Origin: Euwallacea fornicatus
Taxonomy: Eukaryota > Arthropoda > Insecta > Coleoptera > Curculionidae
Length of the DNA: 64,000 nucleotides
Assembly (NCBI RefSeq): GCF_040115645.1
Contig: NC_089553.1
Span: 4,464,001-4,528,000, forward strand
Direction of reading: 5' to 3'
Shown here: in pieces, positions 47,501 to 55,247 of the stretch
Layout: every line of letters starts with the position of its first letter
Numbering within the stretch: position 1 is the stretch's first letter
Notes under the pieces: generated by a model
Told to the model about the DNA's origin: nothing
The model's database searches: none
The model's input: the letters and a program-made list of their open reading frames with translations, nothing else
Made by a program: the position numbers and the translations under genes

Positions 47501-50211
47501 CATAGAAACATAAAGTTGCCTGTTTTAGTAAGTAGCCAAACCTGTAGTTATACCTACATTAACGTTGTTTCAGATTAACTTTGCTTGGGATCTAAACTAA
47601 CCTGCTGTCTGCTTCGAAACAGGCAATACCCCCTATACATTCACCCCTTATAATAACACCTGTACATTTAGTCGATTGATCACGTTTTATGCCTTCCAAT
47701 TTAGCTCCCCATTCTCCAAGACGTCAAAAACTCAACTTAAGGATGAAAAGTCTTTCTCTGGACTCCCCAGAGAGTACTGAACACGCTCAGCGACGGCAGC
47801 GACATGGAGCTAATGCGGCCAGCGACCCTCATTCGAACCACAGTTCTTCGTCTAAGATTCAGTGTAGGAGGATGTCTATAATTTGTTTCTGTTTTCTATG
47901 GCTTTCTGGTGTTCATTTTACCTATAAATTTGTTTTTTTAGACAAACGCACGAACCAAATTTATACGGTAAATTGTTTTTTTCAAATTGTTTCAGCTTCT
48001 CTACTTTGCGATTGATTGCACGGCTCGGCTCCACTTTATTATTGTTCTGCACCGTTTAACTCCTTTGTGTAACCTCACTATGAAACGTTTTTAGATCTAA
48101 GGTTCTCCTGCCATTACGAAGTTTACTAACTTGCATGTTTCACAGTTGTTTCAAGTACTGTCCCTCCAAGGTCTGTTCCAACCCAACCCGTAAGAAACGA
48201 ATTGCAAGCACAATCAAGTATGCATCTTGATATGAACTTTTATTTTTTACACATACACATATCGAAACGGCATGTAACTTGAGGAATTTTGGGAATTTGC
48301 TGTTCTATCACGTCTTAATTTCACCAGCAACTTTCGACCCACTTTTCTTACCAAGTATGTTATCTGCAACCATTCCTATCTTACACGTGAACGTTTTAAT
48401 CATCTATTTTCAACTTCCTCGCAAGGCATGTGCTTATAATAACATCATAAAACAATAGTGATGACAGATAAATTTAGAGTAAGTTTTCATGAAGTTCCTC
48501 AAATACGAAATAAGGTTGATCTTAATACCATTCATAAGGGTGTTTCAATGAAAACCAGCGTGCTTTATGCGACTATCGTTTGAAATTTCAAGAGGGGCAT
48601 ATCCTGACACCTTTTTAATATACTAAAATAAATAAAAATGCAATAAATTAAAAAACATTATCGGGCTGTGAAAAGTTTTACCGTACGCAAATCAAAGTGG
48701 CATTTGTCAATGTCGCACTTTTTGCGATTATTTGACATTAATATGCATGCGACAAAATTTCTAGTGCGCGTGGGCGCATAAAAATCTTACCACACGCTAT
48801 TATTTTACTTAATAAATGAAGTTAACACATGTTCGCTGGTTGGGAAAATGTTTTACATATCACTTACCGAAGTATCTGTACGGACGATGATTGCAGATGA
48901 CCGAGCAACAACAAACGGGGTTGACCTAACTCCCCTTTGTGTCGTTCGATCAGCGCACTGTGAAGTATCACTTTCCGCACTTATTACGTAAATAACAATA
49001 ACCAATTTTCATTGAAATACCTGCCCTATTTAACCAAACATAAATAAAAAATTGAAATTATTTTTTATTTGTAAACTGGCTTTTAATGCGCCGCATTGTG
49101 TCTTTAGCTCCTTCAAGTCCTGTCCATAACCGACGACTATTGTCAGCGAAAAACATCAGGATGTCTTCAGTCGAGCTGCCGGACGAAAGCGAAAAAAGTC
49201 CTTCCTCTGCTAATACTTCACCTTGTCCTAGTCCTGTGGGCAAAGTGAGTATTATCCACATGTGAATTAACGAAATATTTAGATCGGTGCCAAAGCGTCA
49301 TAACACAGGGTGTCTGAAAAAAACGGACAAAGCGATAAATCCGATCATAAATAACTGGGTTACAGCTTCGCCCGTTTTTTTTTTTATACACCCTAATAAA
49401 GCTATAAATTGCTACGAAGCGCGAATTTTCAATCGAATTAGACGACGGAGAACCGTAAAAGTGTAATGATTTGTTAGTGAAGAAAGTAGAACTTTGAGAA
49501 GGAATATTCAGACAACCATGATTTTTTCCCTAATTATTGAAGAAACTTTTTTCACGAGATTAAAGTTTTTAAATTCGAATAAAAGGTAAAGCAAAGAGAT
49601 TGAGAGCTCACGGCTCCGATACTCCAATCATAGTACATTTATAATACGAAACAAGTTTATACTATTTACTATCGAATAACACGAGATTCTCCTCTAATTA
49701 ACTCTAATGTATTTTTCTTCAGAAATCCAACAGATTATTGCCAACAAACCTCTACGTAGTATTATATAACTTCAAAGCCCGCCATCAGGATGAACTGGAC
49801 CTAAAAGCTGGATATAAGGTGACGGTCATCGACACCTCAGATCCAGACTGGTGGAAAGGAAAGTGCTTTGGAAAAGTAGGATATTTTCCTTCCAAATATG
49901 TATCCAAACTGTCTTCTGGTGAAAAACCTCTGCAAGTAAGGCCATTGACTCGCCTTCGTGATTGGAACAATTTACTATTGCACCTCTTTCAAACAGGTCA
50001 CACATAATTTACAAGTTACTGATGGGGACAATGGATTAACGCTTCTAAGGGACCAAATAGTAATTCAGATTGGTGATGAAATTGACGGCATGGTCATGAT
50101 CCGTTCCGGAGATAACCGTCAGGGTGTGTGTCCAGTTAAATTCTTACAGGTGGGTTTAAAACAACCCTCTTGAATATCCTAAAAATAAAAACAACTCAAC
50201 AGGAAGTGTGA
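6694..50211 (+). CDS. stac: SH3 and cysteine-rich domain adaptor (Stac), 12 exons, 5' end outside window
   Basis: Stac proteins bind voltage-gated L-type (CaV1) calcium channels and regulate them in muscle and neurons. Exons read from splice sites and phase: 6694-6836, 19810-19928, 27945-28109, 29206-29313, 32831-33076, 39797-39967, 47705-47863, 48146-48217, 49108-49244, 49723-49935, 49997-50149, 50203-50211. Phases join without a break and give 564 codons plus TGA. Residues 66-115 (window numbering) form a C1 zinc finger: H-x12-C-x2-C, then C-x2-C-x4-H-x2-C-x6-C across the second and third exons. Residues 441-511 are an SH3 domain (YNFKARHQDELDL, WWKGK, GYFPSKYV); 512-562 are a second SH3 of variant form. 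The linker is rich in Ser, Pro and Arg. The first exon seen is open from its acceptor, so ATG 6750 is probably internal and coding exons lie further left. Family assignment is from C1 plus two SH3; the 48146-48217 exon is the least certain join. Confidence 0.9.
7440..7610. repeat. Degenerate tandem repeat
   Basis: Four or five poorly matched units of roughly 25-35 bp around the words GTTAATAATTGTTTACAAG and ACAAGTCGAAGAA. No coding sense. Confidence 0.45.
8200..9180 (+). pseudogene. Near full-length mariner-like transposase relic
   Basis: Read across frames, the sequence follows a whole insect transposase of the DUF4817-associated lineage: NEKYPDR and AGSVKAAPK in the N-terminal helix-turn-helix, then KREKFHPCKISLAQE, FSDEATL (first Asp), a D-to-R altered QDGAASHYH region (second Asp kept), and TEWPPRSPDFTLLDFF near 8970-9010. 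Frameshifts and stops near 8534, 8943 and beyond break it. Clear terminal repeats were not identified. Confidence 0.7.
13830..15130. repeat. Decayed minisatellite, about 48 bp period
   Basis: For about 1.3 kb the words GAAACCCGAACTGACCTGAA and GAACTTTCGGAAACGTTGA recur at intervals near 48 bp or multiples, heavily mutated. The lack of stops in some frames gives ORFs of 88 and 118 codons that I consider by-products. Confidence 0.6.
15839..16025. mobile_element. MITE-like block, left of transposase relic
   Basis: Begins TACGGGTGTTTCACGCC and ends ACACCCTGTATA. It is an inverted, diverged copy of the block at 17684-17862 (shared GCGCCACC, AAGCTG and GAAAGAAACTTGCA on opposite strands). Confidence 0.6.
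16124..17240 (-). pseudogene. Mariner-like transposase relic, minus strand
   Basis: 17209-16739 encodes the N-terminal half: an insect transposase helix-turn-helix with SMASELGISKGIVRMILRE and the first catalytic Asp in WTDESKF. 16486-16124 encodes the C-terminal part with WPARPPDLTPLDFFTWGYRK. Between them frames shift, and the QQDGAPPHN box reads QQGGAPPHN, so the second catalytic Asp is lost. The relic lies between two inverted MITE-like blocks, which suggests a former element of about 2 kb. Confidence 0.75.
17331..17520 (-). mobile_element. Short non-LTR retrotransposon 3' end or SINE with 10 bp target duplication
   Basis: A 190 bp insert with a poly(T) start (poly(A) tail on the minus strand) is flanked by perfect TGAAATACCT duplications at 17321-17330 and 17521-17530. 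Its minus strand holds a G-rich run and GGTTTTTGGTGGGTAGGTG, like the LINE-type 3' ends at 37560-37740 and 38090-38225. It inserted beside the transposase relic, so it is the younger event. Confidence 0.75.
17684..17862. mobile_element. MITE-like block, right of transposase relic
   Basis: Starts TATACAGGGAG and shares TGCAAGTTTCTTTCG, GCGCCACCCT, CTACAGGGTTGC and TGTAAACTCT with the inverted left block at 15839-16025. Confidence 0.6.
18303..18330. repeat. Short inverted repeat
   Basis: GCGTGAAT at 18303-18310 and ATTCACGC at 18323-18330 form arms that extend to 13 bp with one mismatch. Confidence 0.5.
20617..20886. repeat. Low-complexity T/G tract
   Basis: About 270 bp made only of T runs broken by single G, with rare C. 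It gives long but meaningless Phe/Cys/Val and Lys/Asn/Gln ORFs in several frames. It lies between TACGGGGTGCGCG (20580) and CTGACACCCCAC (20889), which look like ends of an ACAGGGTG-type MITE. Confidence 0.9.
21378..22571 (-). mobile_element. Tc1-like transposon, decayed
   Basis: The ends CTGGACAACAATATAGCAAC (21379-21398) and, inverted, GTTGCCGTATTTTTGTCCGG (22552-22571) are related terminal repeats. The minus strand between them follows a Tc1 transposase: paired helix-turn-helix (GLGVPKSIVSRTIYKF), GRPAKKP, FSDESKF (first Asp), an altered second box (HHENDPKHKS), and SPDLNPMDNL at the third. Several frameshifts separate the pieces; about 1.2 kb overall, a normal length. Confidence 0.8.
23464..23508. 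repeat. Poly(A) run of about 45
   Basis: An uninterrupted A run. It may be a retroposon tail, but no element body or target duplication was found beside it. Confidence 0.8.
24022..24180. repeat. Tandem repeat, about 30 bp unit
   Basis: Roughly five units of the type GCGTAACGTAATGCATAAGA plus about ten bases, the last three well preserved. ORFs of 93 and 71 codons on the minus strand come from the repeat (CIISCIMQFLCI-like) and are not genes. Confidence 0.7.
24958..25137. mobile_element. Fold-back (palindromic) element
   Basis: CTTCCACAAGGGAGTTG near 24958 is an inverted match of CAACTCCCCTGTGGAAG near 25119-25135, and similarity continues inward through GATAATAAATA / TTACTTATTACATTATC. Arms about 40 bp around a 90 bp AT-rich centre. 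Confidence 0.55.
25365..25580 (-). pseudogene. Mariner-like transposase fragment
   Basis: The minus strand encodes AWPPGPPDFSPLEFFPWG followed by CNVLHLLNSGQRRRRINQID, the third catalytic box and downstream helix of the same transposase lineage. The upstream sequence is not recognisable. Confidence 0.65.
25792..26963 (-). mobile_element. Mariner-like element with about 200 bp inverted ends
   Basis: Left arm (TAACGTCAAAGTTGATTTTT, then TCAACTTCTGCCTCAGGTGTC) is matched inverted at about 26890-26950 (AATCAACTTTGACGTTA, GACGCCTGAAGCAGGAGTTG), and similarity runs about 200 bp inward. On the minus strand, 26750-26560 encodes a broken RRPDLSPLDV box. Confidence 0.7.
28110..29205. other. stac intron carrying one non-autonomous element
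   Basis: Besides the element at 28429-29019 nothing is recognised. Confidence 0.6.
28429..29019 (+). mobile_element. Internally deleted mariner-like element with ACAGGGTG-type ends
   Basis: Left end AGGTGATTTTTTAGCTCGCC (28431-28450) is matched inverted by GGCGAGCTAAAAAATCACCC ending at 29014, and arms stay similar for about 120-150 bp. The centre encodes the C-terminal part of the transposase: SWAPRPPDLNPLDFYF, then REQLLDRVQLAASDIRNCPD. It ties the short ACAGGGTG MITEs of the window to this transposase lineage. Confidence 0.8.
29314..32830. other. stac intron with one transposase fragment
   Basis: ORFs of up to 96 codons between 30.5 and 31.5 kb show no family features. MITE-type ends occur singly at 29381 (TACAGGGTGA) and 32165 (ACACCCTGTA). 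Confidence 0.55.
31480..31790 (+). pseudogene. Mariner-like transposase fragment
   Basis: The frame around 31563-31620 reads SPDLTPMDFFLWGFLKSKVY then a stop, and the continuation (NLKPLKGKIGNVCNE, KSGEDFKWPL) follows the family C-terminus. An ACACCCTGTA end at 32165 may be its right terminus. Confidence 0.65.
34022..34602 (+). mobile_element. Internally deleted mariner-like element
   Basis: Left end TACAGGGTCACCCACGTATT and right end, inverted, TACACGGGGCCACCCGTGTA start arms of about 100 bp that also share GAGTTCTCTGAG. The centre encodes WPVRSPDLTPLDFFSCG and a short downstream stretch. Confidence 0.75.
35032..35968. mobile_element. Long inverted-repeat element without transposase
   Basis: Arms of about 250 bp (35032-35290 and 35720-35968) are inverted copies: TAAAAACACG / CGTGTTTTA-type ends, CCGACCTAAAGAA-like word, ACCTCTCAATGGGAAAAA. 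The 430 bp centre has no coding sense. It is the same family as 1-932. Confidence 0.75.
36676..36700. repeat. Perfect 25 bp palindrome
   Basis: Arms TTTATTCGCCAA and TTGGCGAATAAA are exact complements around one A. Confidence 0.85.
37560..37740 (-). mobile_element. Non-LTR retrotransposon 3' fragment, minus orientation
   Basis: The complement of CTACCCGTTAAAACCGCCTC and flanking sequence matches the LINE-type 3' end at 38090-38225. Within it lies a perfect 13 bp-arm hairpin: CGAAGGTATGCCG (37669-37681) and CGGCATACCTTCG (37693-37705). Confidence 0.6.
38090..38225 (+). mobile_element. Non-LTR retrotransposon 3' fragment, plus orientation
   Basis: AGGTGGTTTTAGCGGGTAGG, CGGTTGAATCTCACGCTGCC and GCTGCACCTCTAAACCC are typical of the 3' ends of insect LINEs that carry a TGGGTAG word. 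It is the inverted partner of 37560-37740. No tail or target duplication was found. Confidence 0.6.
40560..41290 (+). pseudogene. Tc1-like transposase relic
   Basis: Across frames: RKVQRVLQRHEEAELLSRRP (helix-turn-helix end and GRPR-like hook), APFVVIAGEDATFMRDN (second Asp box), ARS plus PDLNPTEH-like third box at about 41000-41040, then RRRVPVPGDLRELRDMF, RSMSRRSPAVIAA. This is the Tc1 order, distinct from the LDFF lineage seen elsewhere. Broken by frameshifts. Confidence 0.7.
46439..46638. mobile_element. MITE with ACAGGGTG-type ends
   Basis: Ends TACAGGGTGTTGAATTTT and, inverted, TACGGGGTGCGCAACAAA. About 200 bp, no coding sequence. Confidence 0.6.
48218..49107. other. stac intron, nothing recognised
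   Basis: 890 bp of AT-rich sequence between the exons at 48146-48217 and 49108-49244. I see no element or RNA gene in it. Confidence 0.5.
49304..49395. mobile_element. Short MITE in a stac intron
   Basis: About 90 bp: ACAGGGTGTCTGAAAAAAAC at the left is matched inverted by GTTTTTTTTTTTATACACCC at the right. Confidence 0.6.
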
Positions 50212-50259
50212 CAACGTACGGAAACAGCATGTCAAGCAGATGCTCCATGTAATTGTACG
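50209..50259 (+). promoter_or_regulatory. Candidate readthrough context: UGA-C with downstream stem-loop
   Basis: TGA at 50209-50211 is followed by CAA. CGTAC at 50215-50219 can pair with GTACG at 50255-50259, and inside it AGCAT (50226-50230) pairs with ATGCT (50240-50244). Stem-loops a few bases after a UGA are known to promote readthrough in insect genes such as headcase. Each stem is only 5 bp, so chance pairing is possible. Confidence 0.35.
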
Positions 50260-50844
50260 CTGAAACTCCAAACTGCTCCGGCATCAGATTCGGTAAATAA
50301 ATCTCGCAAACCAGCAGCCACGTCAACATTGAAGAAGATTTACTATCCCCCTGCGCCGCCCCAGAATCACCAATTTTTTAGGAATAACAACAACTTGTTG
50401 ACTAAACAAATCGCCAAGAAAGACAACAACTCTGGCAGCATTCTCCGCTACTACTATAACAATTTCGCCAAGGGTCGTAAAGACACAAATGTGTACCAAA
50501 ACGTGTTGGAAAGACGCAGAAATGAAATTGCATTCCTTCATGGAAAAGCCCCATTTTCTTCCACCAAGCGTCCCTTATCAATTAGATTGTCCACGCCAAA
50601 ACACGTGGCCAGCTTATTTAACCGGTCTTTCACCTCAGACTCCCAGAAAAGACCACTTTTATTACAGGGATCCCCATACAATCACGAATACCACCCCACC
50701 CCCCATTTCCAGATCATCGCCAACAAGGACGGCTTAAGGATATCCTCCATTTACACCATAAGCGAAAGTGTAGAGAAATTTAGTTTTCACAGGAAAAATT
50801 TGTATATTTCCTCCAATAGTAGGCCCCTTTTTGTTAGAAAGTGA
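50212..50844 (+). CDS. In-frame 210-codon open extension after the stac UGA stop (probable readthrough domain)
   Basis: The last stac exon begins GAA GTG TGA. Reading on in exactly the same frame, no stop occurs until TGA at 50842-50844, giving 210 extra residues. The composition is protein-like: Ser, Asn, Lys, Arg and Tyr rich, with a YYPPAPP motif near residue 40, a run of four Asn, a Tyr-rich patch, and basic segments such as LERRRNEI. No known domain is recognised. The UGA is followed by C, the leakiest stop context in insects. AG acceptors lying between the exon start and about 50330 all put the extension out of frame, so readthrough is a better explanation than alternative splicing; two poor AGs at 50333-50337 would be in frame. 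A separate downstream exon joined from an unseen donor remains possible. Confidence 0.7.
   Translation, partial: QRTETACQADAPCNCTLKLQTAPASDSVNKSRKPAATSTLKKIYYPPAPPQNHQFFRNNNNLLTKQIAKKDNNSGSILRYYYNNFAKGRKDTNVYQNVLERRRNEIAFLHGKAPFSSTKRPLSIRLSTPKHVASLFNRSFTSDSQKRPLLLQGSPYNHEYHPTPHFQIIANKDGLRISSIYTISESVEKFSFHRKNLYISSNSRPLFVRK
50296..50301 (+). terminator. AATAAA signal inside the extension (short stac 3' end candidate)
   Basis: A canonical AATAAA lies 85 bases past the stac UGA, inside codons of the downstream open frame. Used as a poly(A) signal, it would give a short transcript lacking the extension. Confidence 0.3.
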
Positions 50845-51060
50845 TGATTATATTTTCCCAATGTGCGAAACCTATTTTTATAAATGTTCTAGATATTAGG
50901 AGAAGGAAGATGGTTGGATTGCAATTTTCCTTGGGATTTGGCATGGAATTTAAGGGGATTTTGAAGATTGATCATTTCGGTGACAGAGCGAAAACTTAGG
51001 GAAAACTGCGATCTGACGCTTAGAAAATGGTATTTATGGTATTTTTAAATATGCACTATG

Positions 51061-51205
51061 ACAATTAGGCTAAAGTCTAATTCGACTAAAATCTAATTAG
51101 TCCAATTAGTCTCTAATCTAATTAGCACAATTAGACTAAAATCTAATTAGCCTAATTAGACTCTAATTTTATTAATCTAATTAGGGTGAAGTCTAATTAG
51201 AATAA
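51061..51205. repeat. Tandem array of CTAATTAG palindromes
   Basis: About 145 bp built from a degenerate 20-24 bp unit (AATTAGACTAAAATCTAATT). It contains six perfect CTAATTAG palindromes and three CAATTAG variants. TAATTA is the core site of Antennapedia-class homeodomains, but the array may just be a simple repeat. It lies between the stac extension and a candidate poly(A) signal. Confidence 0.8.
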
Positions 51206-51206
51206 A
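51201..51206 (+). terminator. AATAAA candidate for the long stac transcript
   Basis: AATAAA follows directly after the CTAATTAG array and about 360 bases after the end of the extension frame. It is the first such hexamer I see after 50844, so the array would lie in the 3' UTR if this site is used. Confidence 0.35.
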
Positions 51207-51458
51207 GCCCAAATTCATAGTATTAAGTAATGCTATGAACCCGAGCTTACAAGGCTGTAACACATTTTTCTGAGGGTGCCACAATCTAAAATGTGAAGTA
51301 AAGTGAAAGTTAGTGTTCGTTAGGTTGGTAATATTAAATTAGTTTAGTTGTCAGTGGCTCCTCACATCAATCACCTAACAGACAACACTGCATAAAGAAA
51401 ATGATATAAAATTCCTTTGAAATTTATCAAGAAGTTTTTAATTCTCTTAAAAGTTAAT

Positions 51459-51896
51459 TACACAGTTATCACCAAATCGTGTAAATGCAACAAGGACGGC
51501 ATAAGTTCTAATGTGCGTCCGACAAAGACCAATAAAGCGGATTATGAAGTTAGCAACTGAGGTGGGCGGAGTCGGTCCTGCCCAAATCTCCACTTCGGTG
51601 TTGAAATTAGTATCGATTTCACCTAATTTCGTGGCGACGGAAATTTTTAAAAAGATCGAGAGCCAAAAGCGTCAATGTAAATAAACACAAAATAAAACGA
51701 TAAATCCATTATTATAACTTATATTAGTAAAAATTCTAAAACGGCGATCTGGCAACATTAAATTGACTCCGCCCATGTCAGCCACTAGCCTCGCGACATA
51801 CTTCGTTCATTTTTGTCGCAGTCACATTAAACCTTACGAGGTCCTTCTCGCACTTGCACGATCCCTATGTTTCCGCTTGAATTGATAACACCCGTA
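51459..51896. mobile_element. MITE, family B copy 1
   Basis: Ends TACACAGTTATCACC and, inverted, TACGGGTGTTATCAATTCAA; arms of about 150 bp share TTTAATGTG, CGACAAA and GGGCGGAGTC. Related to the element at 54662-55247. No coding sequence. Confidence 0.65.
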
Positions 51897-54661
51897 TACT
51901 TACATATGTGACTACCTTCAGTAGGTACATAATATATATAAAATAAGTAAGGGTAGGAAGATATCTGTGTTAATGTAGTAAGAGGTATTAGGAAAGTTAC
52001 TGTGCATTATTCTGCAGTCAAAAAATAGGATACGATGTCTTTATTTCAATATTCCTCTCCCTCATCGGTCTAGGGAATTAAGCATTCTTGACTTGTGTCA
52101 GGTTTACACAATATTATTAAAGTGTTAGACCGCTCGATTTGCTCACTCATTGTACCGGCAGTACCAGAAGAAAGGTCTCGGAAAAACTTAGCTACATATT
52201 TTCTATTTTAAAAGAGAATTCAGATATTAAAAATTCTATAAAATACAATGGGGTCAAAATTGAAATGTGAAATACAAATGTATATGTCCATTTGTGGAGC
52301 TCAACAATTGGTATCTCAGTTAAGTTGGTGCAAAATTGGAAAATTCGAAGTTTCGAATTTTTGAAAATTGTGGCCGCCGTCTTGGATTTTTGCACGATTC
52401 GAGGTTTAGTCTCATAGTTTGGTAAAAATATTAAAAATTATGTTTTCGCAAAGATTACCTTGGAAGTAGCAAAGTCAGGCACAATTGAGGCCTAATGGGA
52501 ATGACACTAAATTAGATAAAGAGCCCAAAGACACACTAGAGGCAGACACTTAAGAAACGAAAATAATTTCACGGCTACAGAAAAACACAAAAAATAATAC
52601 ATTCTCAAGCCTTCCTGTTAATGAATAAACACTCAGACACACATCCACTTTCTGGATTTTTTCTAATCGTCCTAAATCCATTAATGGATAACACAGATTC
52701 TTATATTAAAGCTTCCAGTCGTTTCTTAGAAAAATGGAAGTTTTTTATATGGCTTCCGCCGACTGGATCATTTTTCCATTTTTTCCAAAAGTGGCTCAGG
52801 GCCGCCATGATGGTTGAAAACAACTCCATTATTCAAACACTTGTAAATATTCATTTGCGTGTTTATGCGACTTTGTCATCCAGCAACCTGCTTTTTTTCT
52901 ATCCTTCATACACAAATAAGGTGGATGATCCTCAATTAACCTATATATTAGCGAATGCGCTGAAAGCTAATGAAATTTCCTTTGAAACGATGTATTACGT
53001 TCCTATAGCAAAACCGTCCTTTTTCACAAAAAAATGTGATTATGTGCATCGTCCCTACATATTAGATTACTTCGACTTTTTTCCCAAAGATGTCTCTAGA
53101 GCGCCGTAACAACTGCAAACCAACAATTGTCAGTTGTTCTCCTTTCATATCAAAGTTCCCCAGTAAAGCTGAAAATGACAATCGACCTGCAATCTCCGAA
53201 TTCAAAAATAAAGTGGCTCAAATCCGGATTAGAGGTGCGCTAATTTTGGAACTGTACGTGAACTTAAGCGAATTTTAGTCGAATTATCAAAAATTATGGA
53301 TTTTATTTCCAAGGCAAGAAAACAAAGTTGCATTCAAAAAATCAACGAATAAAAATATGTATAAATAAGAAAATTGTTATAATTAAATTTACATTAAATG
53401 ACGTCTGCCGGAATTTGACAGGTACACCAAGATTTCGCGCAATTTAATATTTAATAAGAGTTGGTTTTCAAATCGGCAATATTACCCGCACTTTGAATTG
53501 GTTCAGTCATTTCCTTCAGCTTGGTTGATAATTTGATGCGCTGTTGAAGCGCATTCTAGGAGCATTTATGCTCTATTGGTATCCTAGCCCACCTTAAATA
53601 ATCAAAATATTTTCTATTTTTTACAACATCCAACAATGCTTGTTGAAGCAGTCCTTCAATCCCATAAATATATATTTTTTTAAATTTATTTACATGTTTT
53701 ATACTAATGGCGAGTATTAAAAAAAAATTCCTGGTCAAGAATACTGGAAATAAATGTAATAAATGATAAATAAATAAAACATATTAGTAAATAAAAAAAA
53801 ATCGGCCTTGAAATTAACTTTGACCGACACATTTCGCCTGTCACCAGTCATTTCGCTTCGCTGAAATAAGTCACGACAAACGAGGCGTATTACAAACATG
53901 TCCACAATTTTTTTTTTGTTTTACTCTGTACCAATTCAACAGTTCGTGGAATTGTGGCACCCTTTATAAATGCCTATCCGTCGGAAAACATAAAATTTGA
54001 GCTTAAATTCCTAAAAATGTTAACTGCATATCCTCTTGTATCGGATGGAATCTGATTAATAGAAAGAGGTACAAAATTTAGACTTAAATGTTATAAAATC
54101 CATCACTTGTTGTTATACCCAAATTTAAAGTTTCTGTTATCGCTAGAGGCTAGTTACTTCTATTATATCATATTTTAGTCTATTCCTTGTTGGCTTAATA
54201 ACTAAGTAGAAATTTTTAAATCCATTTTTTAACGTTATTCACTGGATGCTCTCCGAAGTGGACCCAACATATGGATTCGTAGCCATATATTTTGCCATAA
54301 AACAACCGTAGTCAGGTTGACACACTCCCGAATTTCGGACCGCCGGTTGCGACTACGCATCCTGTCAGTTTTGACATAAAATAAATTAATTTTCACAATC
54401 AAATGTCAAAATTGACAAGAACATGATTCGCAATTCACTAACGTATGAACCTGGCTGAGGTTGCATTGAGGATAAAATTTATCGACCCGCATTCACATTT
54501 AGAGTCCATTTGGTTTCAAATAGTAAAATGGCAGTTAATGCCGATTTGAAGAAAAATTATAAATTACCAGTTTTTTCAGACAAAATTCCCAGTCTATGTA
54601 TATTTGACCAACACTGGAAAAACTTTCAGTCGACCCAGAAAAGTAACTCATAGAAAACATA
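51897..54661. other. Intergenic, one doubtful ORF
   Basis: A 162-codon ORF at 52621-53109 starts with ATG but has no recognised domain, and its surroundings contain related AT-rich words, so I do not call it a gene. No other structure seen. Confidence 0.4.
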
Positions 54662-55247
54662 TACAGGTATCATCAGTTTAAGCCGAAACATGGCAATTTT
54701 GCAAGTGCAGAAGAACTGCATAAGTTTTAATACGCCCCCGATAAAAAACAATGAAGTGGGTGGAGTCAGCGCAGACCCAGTTGCCAAATCTTTCACAGTT
54801 TCAAAATTTTTACTGATATAAATTCTAGTGATGAATACATTAAATTAGTTTCGATTTTTTACTTATTTATTGTATATTTCTTCATAATAACACAACTTGG
54901 ATACATCATTAATGAATGTAATGGTCTGAATTCGATGACATTTATTTATGATCTATTGATGGGTCCAAAACTGCACCTGCGGCACCGGCTCTAGCCTCGA
55001 GGTCAATTGAGAAATAGAACGGAACGATTTGTTTATCGTTTAAAACGATATCAGGAAATAAGTAAATTGACCAGTGCAAGTAAGGCATGTAAGGAATTTC
55101 GATTTTAACGCGCACAGTTATTGCGTTTTTGTTTTTTTTCACTTAGTTCTTTGTCTGGAATCTTTGTCGGGGGCGTATTAAAACTTGTGCGACCCTTCTC
55201 CAAGTTGCAAAATTCCTATGTTCCGACTTAAACTGGTGATACTTGTA
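54662..55247. mobile_element. MITE, family B copy 2
   Basis: Ends TACAGGTATCATCAGTTTAA and, inverted, TACAAGTATCACCAGTTTAA; arms of about 90 bp share AAGTTTTAATACGCCCCCGA. The inner words TTGCAA, GTGGGTGGAGTC match copy 1. Confidence 0.8.

Larger units (their letters stand above)
39968..47704. other. stac intron, 7.7 kb
   Basis: Apart from the Tc1-like relic (40560-41290), a GAT microsatellite (about 43739-43761), a weak decayed repeat near 44200-44640 and a MITE (46439-46638), no structure is recognised. ORFs of 97 to 112 codons (40203, 42673) have no protein-family features. Confidence 0.5.

Noticed and set aside
50329..50844. Independent 171-codon gene downstream of stac
   Set aside because: The supposed start is TTG, not ATG, and the open frame continues upstream to the stac UGA in the stac frame.
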